DNA of 41,632 nt from Oligoflexia bacterium. Its GTDB lineage: Bacteria > Bdellovibrionota > UBA1018. The translations under genes and the position numbers were made by a program. Numbering within the stretch: position 1 is the first letter of the stretch; each line of letters begins with the position of its first letter. Location of the stretch: positions 1-41,632 of the forward strand of contig CAIRTR010000206.1 of NCBI GenBank assembly GCA_903881565.1, read 5' to 3'. Positions 1 to 8,307 of the stretch are shown here, piece by piece. The notes beneath the pieces are model-generated. The model ran no database searches, was not told the DNA's origin, and was given only the letters and a program-made list of their open reading frames with translations.

Positions 1-3000
1 GCCTTCGACGCGCCCAATGAGTCCACCAACACTTGCACTAACCGCAGACGCGCTCACATTTCCAGTCGCATGAAGGCGAGTCATTGTGGTGAGTGGGGGG
101 AAATTAGAGGGTTTGGAATAAGCACCAATGAGCCCTCCAAGAGTGGCGCCAGAGACAGAGCTAGAAACAGAGCCAGAGGCATAAAGCTGGTCTGCCAGGA
201 GACCGGCGTAGATACCGATAGCACCTCCTGCGAATAAACCTCCACGAACTGCACCGGTAGCATAGGAGTTTGAAACCGTACCCGAGAGATAACCCGCCAG
301 TCCTCCAACGCCATACCCCGCCGCAACTGCATTTGTGGAGGTTACCAAAGCCGAAGAATGGGAGTTCGTAAGGACGGATGAATCTGGGGCGGCCGACCCA
401 ATCAATCCCCCGCAATGCCCTACAGTGCAGGCGATTTGTCCCGCAGAAACCGAGGTTGTCATGCCCGTGCTCGACCTGAAAATACCTGCTATGCCGCCAA
501 CACCAGTTCTACCCGACACAGAGCCACTCACGCTGATCCCACTCATACTTTCGGCACCCCCTAAATTGGAGAAGTGGTCCCCAGCAACCCCCCCCACATA
601 ATCTCGGCCGGTAATACCCACTCTAGTAAGAGTGAGATTTTTGATGATCCCTTGTGACGCTTGACCAAAAAGACCAACATAATCGATCGTCGGTTGACTG
701 ATGAGCAGATTTAAAATCGTCTGCCCGTTTCCATCAAAATTGCCATAAAAACTGCCAGTCGAGACCCACTTCTTGCAAGTCATATTGATGGCAGAAATCA
801 ATTTATAGTACTTGCCGGATCCATCATTTCCCAAATCAACTTCAGTCTTAATACGTGCGAGCTCCTCTGCACTTGAAATCTGATACGGATCCCCCACGGT
901 ACCACTTCCAGCAGCGTAGCTACCCGCTGCGATAATGTCCGCAGGAGTCGCGCAATACACAATATCAATGGTCTTTTGGGTCGTTAGGATCCCACGTGTT
1001 CCCGTAAAGGTCACCGTGTTTGATCCCGTATCAACGGCAAGAGTTGAAGGCTTGAGCTGATAGGTCCAAGTCCCGTCCGTGCAATCTGAATCGGTAAAAA
1101 TATTTGAAGCATCAGCAGTCGCATCACTGCTTGGGATAATTGCAGCATCACTTTCGCAAGTGCCTTCGATGGTAACGTTGGCGCCGCCTGAACCATCTGT
1201 TGAAAAAGATTGAGTCAAAATTTCAAAGGGAGGAGCCGCGGCGACTCTGATTGTGATATCAAGCACTGCGGTTGCCAGTGTTTGGTTTGAGCCATCTTTT
1301 GCAGTGATCGTATAAGGAGTTGAAACCTGATTCGCGGTAGGTGTGCCGCTAATCGTAAGCGTATTCGGCGCTCCGGCATTGGACAAACCATTAGGCAAAG
1401 CGGGAGCAATCGAGTAGGTCACCGTACCCCCATAATCATGGATCGTTCCCGTAACAGCAACGAGAGGTACGTTCTCCATTGCGTTTCGTGAATAGGCGTT
1501 CAAAGTGAGAGTGGGTTGTGGGATGGTGAGCGTAAATGCAGCGGACTCCGTGCTCCCGGCCACTCCCAATACGGTGAACGTGAAGGAGTTGCTACTGGTT
1601 AGTTTTTCAGTAGGCGTTCCGGAGATTGCACAGGTGGCTGCATTGAGTGAGAGCCCCGCCGGAAGTGAGTGACTGATTGTACAGTTCGAAATAGCCCCTG
1701 TTACGGTGGGGGTGTAAGAAAAAGCTGTTCCCCAGGTTCCGGTTTGAGCGGAGACCTGGACACTTGGCATAATTGCGTAATGGATTGTCTTGGTCGTCGC
1801 AACATTATCAGCACCGTCTTTGAGGGTGATCGTCGAATCGCCAACGGCAGCCCCGGTGGGCGTACCTTCAATTTGCCAAGAGACTCCACCCGGCATCGTT
1901 ATCGATAATCCAGCCGGAAGGTCTGCGCTGCTGAACGAGGGGACGCCCAAATTCGTTGAAGTCAATGTGATCGGCGTAATTGCGCTCCCTACCGTGCCCG
2001 AGATGGCACCGCTGGTGCCAATGGTTGGACCAATGGCGCCACCCGTATGTGTCGAAACCTTCGGATTCGTAATCGCATTACCAGCGGTATCAAACAGCGA
2101 GCCGACGGTAACCGTGATGTCTCCGCCATTGACCATGTATTTCATATTCCAACTCAGCCTTACGCTCGAAGAGGTAAGGGGTAGAACGTTATCAGGCTGA
2201 GACGAAAAAGATCCCAAGCCCGTGCCTGAAACCGTGTAATTACTTGTCGTATATATGTCTGCGCCCATCGCCTTGCTAAAACTGACATCGACGGTTAAAG
2301 ATGAACTCACTAGCACCGAGCTCACCGTGGGAGCCGTCGTATCGACTTCATATAGGGCAGCTCCGGTGGAGCAAGCAGAGATGTTTCCCAAGGAATCAGT
2401 CCTCCTTGCATAGAACGCATGCGCTCCCACGGCCAAACTTGCACTCTGCAAATTGATGCTCGTAGCAGAAGCCGTACCGGTGGCTTTTCGATTGATGAGT
2501 GCGCAATTGCTGTCATCAACATAAAGTCCCACCGTGTCTCCCGCAGAAACACCATCGATCGTAATGATCGGAGTCAGAATATTTGAAATCGATGAAGTTG
2601 GCAGAAACCTAACCAGCGAGGCTGGAGCACCGGCTGTATTTTGTAAAACAGCCGAAACATTGTAGGTGTCTGAAAGATTGCCCGATGCATCCTTCGCTTG
2701 GACATGGAGATAATAAGTCCCATCGCCTGAGGACTGAGTAAACGTATGGGTCGCACCAAAACTTCCCGAAGGAGAGGTATCGAAAATCATGTCGACCGTA
2801 TATTTGTAAGTACAAGGATCGTTTGAACAGCTCAGGTTCCAGGTCTTGGACTTCGTGGCTGTGCCATCATTTGTAAGGGTCTGGCCCGTGCCAATATCCG
2901 TGACGGTCAACGTAGAGCCGCCGCCTCCGCCGCCACCACTTATATCAATCACGGCTGAGCCGAGCACATTGCTCGAGGCATCTTTCGCCGTAACGGTGAA

Positions 3001-3606
3001 CACCGTGGTATTCCCTGCGTCGCCCGCAATCGAAGCCGTCGTGTTTCCCGTTTTGGTGATCGTAAGTCCGGTGCTCGGTAAGATCGAAAAACTGGCAACC
3101 CCGATGTAATTCGAAACAGAGACCAAAAGTGCCTGGCCAACAATCCCTCCACTCACCACCGGCGCCGCAACCGTGATCGTAAACGCAGCCGAAACCGTAC
3201 TCCCCCCCGCAGAGGTAAGGGTGAGTGTATATGAATTCGAACTCGTCAACGAAGCGCTCGGCGTTCCCATGATCGCGCACGTGGTTGCTGAAAGCGTGAG
3301 TGTGGTGGGAAGCGCAGGACTGATTTCACATTTTGAAATCGTTCCCGTTACCGTTGGCGCATATGAAAACGCCTTGCCCCAAGTTCCTGTTTGAGCGGCA
3401 ACGACGACGCTCGCCGCCACACCCGCAACTCCGGGAGAGGGGCTTGCACTTGCAGCGCTAGTTTGTTCCGCCCCCGCCTCTCCACCTACGGATGCCGCCA
3501 CCGCAGAACCATCGTTATTTAAGGTGGGCGAAAAGCAACCGGTCGTCGCCATGAGCAACGAAAACGTGAGGGCCGAAAATGCGGTGTGAGCTAACGTTTT
3601 ATACAT
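1..3606 (-). CDS. Giant Ig-like/GLUG-repeat surface lipoprotein (5' part; C-terminus outside window)
   Basis: Translating the minus strand from the ATG at 3606 gives 1202 uninterrupted codons to the window edge. The N-terminus is a lipoprotein-type signal peptide (MYKTLAHTAFSALTFSLLMA, then TTGC), with Cys25 the likely lipidated residue. An Ala/Ser/Pro-rich linker follows. Putative Ig-like (He_PIG type) modules lie near residues 65-145 and 615-790; two near-identical ones begin AAQTGTWGKAFSYAPTVTG and SAQTGTWGTAFSYTPTVTG. A poly-Gly hinge lies near 223-229, and Ig-like/fibronectin-like segments fill 230-600. From about residue 880 the sequence changes to a GLUG-repeat region (YQISSAEELARIKTEVD, YGNFDGNGQTILNL, then repeated GGLIG and VGGLAG units). 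This is the layout of secreted adhesins or surface filaments; exact function is unknown. The start follows AAGGATC about 12 nt upstream. The small ORFs on either strand in this span are shadows. Confidence 0.85.
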   Translation of the reverse strand, partial: MYKTLAHTAFSALTFSLLMATTGCFSPTLNNDGSAVAASVGGEAGAEQTSAASASPSPGVAGVAASVVVAAQTGTWGKAFSYAPTVTGTISKCEISPALPTTLTLSATTCAIMGTPSASLTSSNSYTLTLTSAGGSTVSAAFTITVAAPVVSGGIVGQALLVSVSNYIGVASFSILPSTGLTITKTGNTTASIAGDAGNTTVFTVTAKDASSNVLGSAVIDISGGGGGGGSTLTVTDIGTGQTLTNDGTATKSKTWNLSCSNDPCTYKYTVDMIFDTSPSGSFGATHTFTQSSGDGTYYLHVQAKDASGNLSDTYNVSAVLQNTAGAPASLVRFLPTSSISNILTPIITIDGVSAGDTVGLYVDDSNCALINRKATGTASATSINLQSASLAVGAHAFYARRTDSLGNISACSTGAALYEVDTTAPTVSSVLVSSSLTVDVSFSKAMGADIYTTSNYTVSGTGLGSFSSQPDNVLPLTSSSVRLSWNMKYMVNGGDITVTVGSLFDTAGNAITNPKVSTHTGGAIGPTIGTSGAISGTVGSAITPITLTSTNLGVPSFSSADLPAGLSITMPGGVSWQIEGTPTGAAVGDSTITLKDGADNVATTKTIHYAIMPSVQVSAQTGTWGTAFSYTPTVTGAISNCTISHSLPAGLSLNAATCAISGTPTEKLTSSNSFTFTVLGVAGSTESAAFTLTIPQPTLTLNAYSRNAMENVPLVAVTGTIHDYGGTVTYSIAPALPNGLSNAGAPNTLTISGTPTANQVSTPYTITAKDGSNQTLATAVLDITIRVAAAPPFEILTQSFSTDGSGGANVTIEGTCESDAAIIPSSDATADASNIFTDSDCTDGTWTYQLKPSTLAVDTGSNTVTFTGTRGILTTQKTIDIVYCATPADIIAAGSYAAGSGTVGDPYQISSAEELARIKTEVDLGNDGSGKYYKLISAINMTCKKWVSTGSFYGNFDGNGQTILNLLISQPTIDYVGLFGQASQGIIKNLTLTRVGITGRDYVGGVAGDHFSNLGGAESMSGISVSGSVSGRTGVGGIAGIFRSSTGMTTSVSAGQIACTVGHCGGLIGSAAPDSSVLTNSHSSALVTSTNAVAAGYGVGGLAGYLSGTVSNSYATGAVRGGLFAGGAIGIYAGLLADQLYASGSVSSSVSGATLGGLIGAYSKPSNFPPLTTMTRLHATGNVSASAVSASVGGLIGRVEG

Positions 3607-3654
3607 ACCCCAATATGATCCTTAGACTTAATTATGGGGTATTTTTTAACACTG

Positions 3655-3673
3655 TGCAATAATTATTATTGCA
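3655..3673. repeat. Perfect 9-bp inverted repeat, possible operator
   Basis: TGCAATAAT and ATTATTGCA are separated by one base. The repeat lies 49 nt upstream of the giant lipoprotein start, in the 329-nt gap between divergent genes. It could be a regulator site for the lipoprotein gene or just AT-rich symmetry. The rest of the gap (3607-3935) shows no convincing gene; a TATATT hexamer near 3866 could be a -10 for the plus-strand gene, but has no good -35. Confidence 0.4.
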
Positions 3674-3935
3674 ATGCAACATACGGTTAAAATCAATACG
3701 TTTTTATTAAAACTTCCCTGATGAACTGAACGCCCACCGAGGGCCCCCAAACAGAGGAGGTTTTCCGGGGTATTCCGATAATTCGCCCGGCAACTGGCTA
3801 TTTTGTCGACAGCGCGGGGGGATCGCTCGGACCTAGGGTAAGTATAAGTGCCCGTTTTTAAATAGCTATATTGTGGCAGGCACTCCCACCCCCTTGGCCC
3901 CCCTCTTGCTCTATACATCAGTAAGAGGAGGTCCC

Positions 3936-4199
3936 ATGAGAGCTAAAAGTCAGATCCTATCAGCACTTATTCTGTTCACGGGGCTTTACGCCTTCGTGGG
4001 CTTAATGGAGACCCGAGGCGACTCCGCCACGCATCGTTCACTGGCGACGCGGGCGCAGAGAGTTTTCGATTTCGACAACCTTCACCAAAACCAATTGCCT
4101 CGCTCGCACGTCATTGCACTTTCAATCGCAATGGAATTCAAAGACGACCGCGGCGCCGAGCCCCTGATCCGCCAGCTTGAACAGCGAATGGGAAACTAA
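3936..4199 (+). CDS. Small membrane-anchored or exported protein of unknown function (87 aa)
   Basis: The ATG at 3936 is chosen over an upstream in-frame ATG (3873) because AAGAGGAGG lies directly before it with good spacing. The protein starts MRAKSQILSALILFTGLYAF, a single hydrophobic segment that could be an uncleaved anchor or signal peptide. A polar tail follows, with DFDNLHQNQLPRSHVIAL and EPLIRQLEQRMGN. No family was recognised. Its stop overlaps the stop of the convergent dps gene by 4 nt, leaving no room for a terminator between them. Length and strong ribosome site support a real gene. Confidence 0.6.
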   Translation: MRAKSQILSALILFTGLYAFVGLMETRGDSATHRSLATRAQRVFDFDNLHQNQLPRSHVIALSIAMEFKDDRGAEPLIRQLEQRMGN

Positions 4200-4714
4200 C
4201 GCTTCACTTCACTCAAAACCTGTTTTCGCGCGGTTTCTTTTACCGGCAAATTTGATTCAACCAACCAAAGATATTTGTCCATCGCGCGCGTTGCGCTGAC
4301 CATAATATCCTCAGTCACTTTGTCTTCATAATCTTCGCAAACTCGGATGCTCTCGCGACACGATTTTGTGAAACAGGCAATCGCGGTTGAAAGCGCACTC
4401 AGATGATCCGTGCAATCCACGATTTCCCGAGGATATTCTTCAATCTGGGAACGCTCCGAGACAATCCACGAAGTTCCTTCGGCATGTCCCCCGAGCTGCG
4501 CGATGCGCTCGGCAATCGTATCCACATGCTCCGAAATTCCTGCCGTCACTTCGTCAAAGAGTTTGTGAAGCGCAAAAAAACCTCGACCGCGCAGATTCCA
4601 ATGCGCCTGCTTAGCCTGAAGCATCAACTCGATACCATCAGCAAGCCGATCGTTGAGCATCTGCACCGTTTTAGAACGCGTCGTTTCAACAATATCAATT
4701 CGAGTCGCAAGCAT
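4196..4714 (-). CDS. dps: Dps-family ferritin-like DNA-binding/iron-storage protein
   Basis: The 172-residue product matches Dps in length and has its ferroxidase signature: QAKQAHWNLRGRGFFALHKL followed by FDE, supplying the His/Asp/Glu ligands of the inter-subunit diiron site (H39, D54 and E55 region). Known role: dodecameric shell that oxidises Fe(II) with peroxide and protects DNA in stress and stationary phase. A second helix pair holds ISEHVDTIAERIAQLGG. The C-terminus (KETARKQVLSEVKR) is basic. The N-terminus is short, so DNA binding is uncertain. The gene is monocistronic, with AAGGAACTCTC (rc of 4715-4731 region) as the ribosome site. The plus-strand ORF over it is a shadow. Confidence 0.92.
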   Translation of the reverse strand: MLATRIDIVETTRSKTVQMLNDRLADGIELMLQAKQAHWNLRGRGFFALHKLFDEVTAGISEHVDTIAERIAQLGGHAEGTSWIVSERSQIEEYPREIVDCTDHLSALSTAIACFTKSCRESIRVCEDYEDKVTEDIMVSATRAMDKYLWLVESNLPVKETARKQVLSEVKR

Positions 4715-4786
4715 AAGAGAGTTCCTTCTTTCTGGCGTCTTTGGGTTGCAAGAATAGGTGCAGGCGGGGGGCGGCGGGGGCTCGAT

Positions 4787-4945
4787 TTAGGTTCGCTCGA
4801 TATGGAGCATCTCGGAAGCCTTTGAGATATTGCCGTCTGTCTTCTTGAGGATCGAAACCAGGTAATCCCGCTCACTACGATCCTTGAAATCTTTGAGGGA
4901 CAACCCCTCATAGTCATTTGCAGGGGACGCCGCTCTAGCAAAAAG
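4787..4945 (-). pseudogene. Remnant of an NtrC-type regulator: C-terminal Fis-like helix-turn-helix
   Basis: On the minus strand, the frame ending at the stop 4787-4789 reads SERDYLVSILKKTDGNISKA then SEMLHIERT. This closely follows the Fis-type HTH at the C-terminus of sigma-54 activators (ERxxLxxxLxxxxGNxxxAAxxLxIxR). The receiver and AAA+ domains are missing, there is no credible start, and the HTH stops just before the usual LYxKL ending. It is best read as a decayed fragment. The rest of 4715-4786 is G-rich and empty. Confidence 0.5.
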
Positions 4946-5086
4946 ATAAGGTTCTTTATCGACTTTGTTCGAACTTATGAATTGATTGAATCCATTGGCA
5001 AACCCAGTGAGGAGGCGTTGAGGGCCGTGAGAGTCGAAGCGATGAAGGCAAAATGGAACGAAGTGATTAAGAAGAGAGAGGAGTGA
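4946..5086 (+). pseudogene. Possible C-terminal gene fragment of unknown origin
   Basis: The plus frame ending at TGA 5084-5086 reads FFIDFVRTYELIESIGKPSE then EALRAVRVEAMKAKWNEVIK, with coding-like composition. It has no start codon with a ribosome site, and upstream the frame becomes meaningless. It abuts the opposite-strand Fis-HTH remnant, so the stretch 4787-5086 looks like a junction of two decayed genes. The family was not recognised. Confidence 0.3.
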
Positions 5087-5098
5087 AGAATTATTCTG

Positions 5099-5127
5099 TT
5101 GAAAAACTTCTCACATTCTGCAATAAA
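5099..5127 (+). promoter_or_regulatory. Candidate sigma-70 promoter for the HNH gene
   Basis: TTGAAA at 5099-5104 is followed after 17 bp by AATAAA at 5122-5127 (4 of 6 consensus bases). It would place the transcription start just before the palindrome at 5143-5163. Based on hexamer match only. Confidence 0.3.
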
Positions 5128-5142
5128 GCACTTACTTTACAC

Positions 5143-5163
5143 TTAAAAAGTGCGACTTTTTAA
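5143..5163. promoter_or_regulatory. 9-bp inverted repeat TTAAAAAGT/ACTTTTTAA, likely operator or leader hairpin
   Basis: TTAAAAAGT and ACTTTTTAA are perfect complements around a GCG loop. The element lies between the candidate promoter and the start at 5243, so it would be in the 5' leader or overlap the start of transcription. It could be an autoregulatory site or an attenuating hairpin. Confidence 0.4.
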
Positions 5164-5242
5164 TACACTGTCTTTTTCAAATACCTTCGTCGCGCACTTT
5201 CATAAATTCATACGACCACCCTTTATGAAAGGACCCTCGCCT

Positions 5243-6205
5243 ATGTCGGCTAACACCGCATCCTCACTTGCCCAGCAAATCCACCAGCGTGCCATTGAAC
5301 TGAGCTCCCGCTACAAGAAGGCCGAAGCTGACTTGCTTGAGACGCTCGAGCAAGTGGATCGTCATCGCGTTTATCTCAAGCACGGACACGCAAGTCTTTT
5401 TCTCTACGTCGTTCGCGAGTTAAGACTCTCCGAGGGAGTGGCCTACATCCTCATCTCCGTTGCACGAAAGTCACGCGAAGTGCCCGAACTCAAGGAACTC
5501 ATCGCAAACGGTTCGATGACCCTGTCAAATGCGAGAAGAATCACTCCAGTCATTACGGCAGGGAACAAAACCGAATGGCTCGAGAAAGCGACAACTTTGT
5601 CGCAACGACAGCTTGAAAAAGAAGTTGCGAAGGTCAGGCCCAAATCCTCGACCACCGAACAAGCTAGTTACGTTACAGGAGACCGTTTAAAACTCGAGAT
5701 TGGACTTTTCGAAAAGGATTTGCTGGCCTTACGACGCGTCCAAGATCTCCTAAGTCAGGCTCGAGGGCGTGCGGTATCCCTGGAAGAGACGATAGCGACA
5801 ATGACTGAAGCACATTTAAAACGCTTTGATCCTGTACGCAGAGCGAAGAGGCAGATCGCAAAAAAGGGCACCGCTCTTGTCGCGCCGACTGGGAAACTCG
5901 ACTCGAGTCAGGTTCCGGCAAAGCGTACTCAGCGCTCCCCTTTGCCAGCCAATCTCCAGCATCAAGTGCGATTACGAGACCAAGGCCGATGCACTTATAC
6001 GCCAAAAAATGGAAAACGATGCAATCAGAGCAGGTGGATTGAAGTTCATCACAAAATCCCTGTATCCGAGGGAGGAAAAGACACGCTAGAGAATCTCACT
6101 ACTTATTGCTCAGCTCATCATGATTGGACTCATTCTAAAGATTCGGAGAGAACAGCCCAGCACGCAACCCTTTCTCTTCTTGGCGAGAGCGGCAGAACGG
6201 GCTAG
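5243..6205 (+). CDS. HNH endonuclease, Bdellovibrio-type with helical N-terminal domain
   Basis: The C-terminal HNH domain runs from RLRDQGRCTYTPKNGKRCNQ through WIEVHHKIPVSEGG and ENLTTYCSAHHDWTH. It has the two zinc-type cysteine knuckles and the His-His/Asn/His active-site residues of the family. The N-terminal ~220 residues are helical, with HASLFLYVVRELRLSEGVAY and NGSMTLSNARRITPV, the domain carried by the many HNH copies of Bdellovibrio relatives. The start at 5243 is preferred over ATGs at 5150 and 5225 because AAAGGA sits 9 nt before it; the product is 320 aa. Role unknown: such genes are often orphan or mobile nucleases. No methylase or integrase adjoins, so there is no restriction system here. 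Confidence 0.8.
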   Translation: MSANTASSLAQQIHQRAIELSSRYKKAEADLLETLEQVDRHRVYLKHGHASLFLYVVRELRLSEGVAYILISVARKSREVPELKELIANGSMTLSNARRITPVITAGNKTEWLEKATTLSQRQLEKEVAKVRPKSSTTEQASYVTGDRLKLEIGLFEKDLLALRRVQDLLSQARGRAVSLEETIATMTEAHLKRFDPVRRAKRQIAKKGTALVAPTGKLDSSQVPAKRTQRSPLPANLQHQVRLRDQGRCTYTPKNGKRCNQSRWIEVHHKIPVSEGGKDTLENLTTYCSAHHDWTHSKDSERTAQHATLSLLGESGRTG

Positions 6206-6254
6206 AATTAAACAGCCAGCGGTTCAAGGACTTTTACCATTTAGAGGAGAAGAT

Positions 6255-7022
6255 ATGCGATCGACTTTGGCCTTTGTGGGCGCGGTGTTTTTGTTGAGTG
6301 TAGTTTGTGACAACTCATTTGCGAGGGACGAAAAATGTAACACTCTCGAGGCATCGCTGGGCTCAATCTATACTTTCTATAACGATCGCATTCCCGTTGT
6401 TTTGAAAAAGGACCTTGAGAGCCATCAAAAGGCTCTTGATACTTTCCTTGGTGAAAAACCTACCGCTCAGATCATCGATCAGGCCTCGGCGAATCGGCTT
6501 CGTGATGCGTATAACGCTGCCACTGGAAACGCGTGCCTATTAAGGGATTCACAGGTGAAATCCGAACTCGATCTTATGGGAAAAAATAGCGCCCACATCG
6601 CGATCGAAATGAAGTGTCAAGATGTCCCAAGAGAGTTGTTCTTACGGGCGGCAGATGAACCGGCTGAGCTGGATCCCGCTAAGCCACGGCTCTATAAAGA
6701 GGTCGCAATGTGGACGGCCGTTCCAGCGCCTCCGGAGTTACTTGATCCCAATGGAAGCAGGGTGGCCGAGATTTTTTCAGTTTACGATTTTGCGACAAAA
6801 GAAAAGCGCCTGACCGTGACGCTCGGTGGGGTCAAGTTTCTAACTCCTGATGGGAAGCGAGACTACGTTGCGAGTCACCTGCCCGTGGATTGCGCTTTGA
6901 GCACGCAAAAATCGCATGGCCTATTTGATGTTCGAAATATTAAGCCCGCCGTAACGACAGGGGAAGCTCAAAGTAATCCCGCTCCGGCGCAGGCCCCACA
7001 GCCCGCTAGCGGCGCACATTAG
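6255..7022 (+). CDS. Secreted protein of unknown function (255 aa)
   Basis: The ATG at 6255 is chosen because GAGGAGA lies just before it; the open frame extends upstream to 6120 but overlaps the HNH gene. MRSTLAFVGAVFLLSVVCDN begins a signal peptide with likely cleavage after SFA. The mature part has Cys residues in EKCN, NACLL, MKCQD and DCAL that could form disulfides. A core with AMWTAVPAPPELLDP and VTLGGVKFLTPDGKRDY follows, then a Pro/Ala-rich tail (NPAPAQAPQPASGAH). No family was recognised. It is probably periplasmic or surface located. The gene is 49 nt downstream of the HNH gene and convergent with the TPM operon. Confidence 0.65.
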   Translation: MRSTLAFVGAVFLLSVVCDNSFARDEKCNTLEASLGSIYTFYNDRIPVVLKKDLESHQKALDTFLGEKPTAQIIDQASANRLRDAYNAATGNACLLRDSQVKSELDLMGKNSAHIAIEMKCQDVPRELFLRAADEPAELDPAKPRLYKEVAMWTAVPAPPELLDPNGSRVAEIFSVYDFATKEKRLTVTLGGVKFLTPDGKRDYVASHLPVDCALSTQKSHGLFDVRNIKPAVTTGEAQSNPAPAQAPQPASGAH

Positions 7023-7034
7023 AGACAGAAAGAT

Positions 7035-7472
7035 TTAATCCTGCGTCACCTCATTCGACAGCTCGTTCGCATTTTCGGCCCCCGCTTGAGCCGGAAAAAA
7101 CTTAGTCAGCGTCACGCCAATCGTAATGACCGCCAACGCAATCGCTTTTTCATAATGAGTCGCTCGTAGATCGCGCGAAAGCGCGGCGGAAAGCTCGCTC
7201 CAATACACGTCGCCGACACGCTCATGAATTCCCTTGTCGCCAAAAATCGCGTACTTCTGCAGACGCAGGTTCACGTAGAGCAAAACCCCGTTTCGCTCTT
7301 TCGTTTGATGCATTTTAAAGCGCGCAAAACATTTCTGTGCCCGTCCAAGCGGATTCGGATCAAACCAACGACGACTCAAATGAACACGGATTTCGCCGGT
7401 CGTAAACTTCTCAGCTTCACCAATAGCTTCAACGATAGGCGAAGTTTTCAAATGCGTCTTACCAGTCTCCAC
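7035..7472 (-). CDS. TPM-domain protein (second of the LemA-TPM-TPM operon)
   Basis: The product resembles the short TPM (TLP18.3/Psb32/MOLO-1) proteins: EAIGEAEKFTTGEIRVHLSR, then ERNGVLLYVNLRLQKYAIFG and DKGIHERVGDVYWSEL. It ends with a hydrophobic stretch (AIALAVITIGVTLTKFF). A GTG at 7472 with GGAGG five bases upstream is the likely start (145 aa). The frame is open further upstream through the poly-Gly codons of the preceding gene, giving a spurious poly-Ala N-terminus. It overlaps the preceding TPM gene by 14 nt, indicating translational coupling. Function of the family is poorly defined: membrane-associated, linked to LemA. Confidence 0.8.
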   Translation of the reverse strand: METGKTHLKTSPIVEAIGEAEKFTTGEIRVHLSRRWFDPNPLGRAQKCFARFKMHQTKERNGVLLYVNLRLQKYAIFGDKGIHERVGDVYWSELSAALSRDLRATHYEKAIALAVITIGVTLTKFFPAQAGAENANELSNEVTQD

Positions 7473-8307
7473 TTGCGCCTCCTCCACCGGATGAACCGCC
7501 GCCGCCAAAAAATCCGCCGCCGCCGCCGCCGCCGCCGCCACCTCGCCCGCCGTTATTTAAGAGGCTTAAGAGTAGACCCAAGAGAAATCCCCAGAATCCT
7601 TCATCCCCCGTGGAGCGCCGGCCTCCAAATGGACTTGGGCGATACCATCCTTTACTGGTGAAATGCGCCTCCCGTGAACTAAGTGAGCGTGCCACGGCGC
7701 CAAAAACAATGAACCCCACAAGCACCCAAACCAAACCTCCGAGAGGATGACCCTGCGGAGGACGCGCCCGGATCGAATGCCTGAATCCGCCGCCCTCCAA
7801 GATCTGAAGCGCGCGCCCATTCGCACTCAACGGGCTTTCGATCGTTTTCAGAATTTCAAGAACACCCAAGCTCAAGGCCTGCCCGGGTTTTCCGCCTCTC
7901 AACTCTGGTGCAATCACCTGGGAGAGGATGGTCTTGGATTTCGCATCTGTCAGCAAGTGCTCAAGGCCGTAACCCACCTCAATGCGCATCTTGTGCTCTT
8001 TCAAATACAAAGCTAGAAACACCCCGTTGTCTTTGCCTTTTTTGCCAATCTTCCAGGCCGAGAAAATGCGATTCGTGCGATCCGCGACTTCGCCATCACC
8101 CAAGGAATCAAAAATCCCGACAACAAATTGCTCCGACGTACTGCGCTCGTGCTCTTCAAGCAATGAATCAAGCGCCGAAAATGTGCGCGAATCTAAAACA
8201 TGAGCTTCATCCGAGATGTGTTGCGTCGGAGCAGCCGGGAGCGAAGGCTCCGCAGCGAAACTGATTCCACCTACAAATAAAAGGACTGCAAAAATGCCTG
8301 CCCGCAC
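7459..8307 (-). CDS. TPM-domain membrane protein with C-terminal Gly-rich tail (YgcG-like)
   Basis: Signal peptide MRAGIFAVLLFVGGISFA is followed by a TPM domain (about residues 30-165) with ISDEAHVLDSRTFSALDSLL, IGKKGKDNGVFLALYLKEHK and VEVGYGLE-type sequence (IEVGYGLEHLLTDAKSK). A membrane segment (LVWVLVGFIVFGAVA) and a hydrophobic GFLLGLLLSLL come next, then a poly-Gly tail ending SSGGGGASGDW, the classic YgcG-family ending. The start is GTG, overlapping the lemA stop by one base (TAGTG). The tail is encoded by a long run of GGC repeats (about 7514-7541), a possible slippage site. Confidence 0.88.
   Translation of the reverse strand: MRAGIFAVLLFVGGISFAAEPSLPAAPTQHISDEAHVLDSRTFSALDSLLEEHERSTSEQFVVGIFDSLGDGEVADRTNRIFSAWKIGKKGKDNGVFLALYLKEHKMRIEVGYGLEHLLTDAKSKTILSQVIAPELRGGKPGQALSLGVLEILKTIESPLSANGRALQILEGGGFRHSIRARPPQGHPLGGLVWVLVGFIVFGAVARSLSSREAHFTSKGWYRPSPFGGRRSTGDEGFWGFLLGLLLSLLNNGGRGGGGGGGGGGFFGGGGSSGGGGASGDW

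Noticed and set aside
3646-3918. 90-aa minus ORF in the first intergenic gap
   Set aside because: No ribosome site with good spacing, Arg/Gly-rich random composition, and overlaps the likely leader of the small gene at 3936.
4403-4825. Plus-strand ORF opposite dps
   Set aside because: Antisense to a certain Dps gene.
7224-7661. Arg-rich plus-strand ORF across the TPM genes
   Set aside because: Arg run is the complement of the poly-Gly codons; no coding signal.
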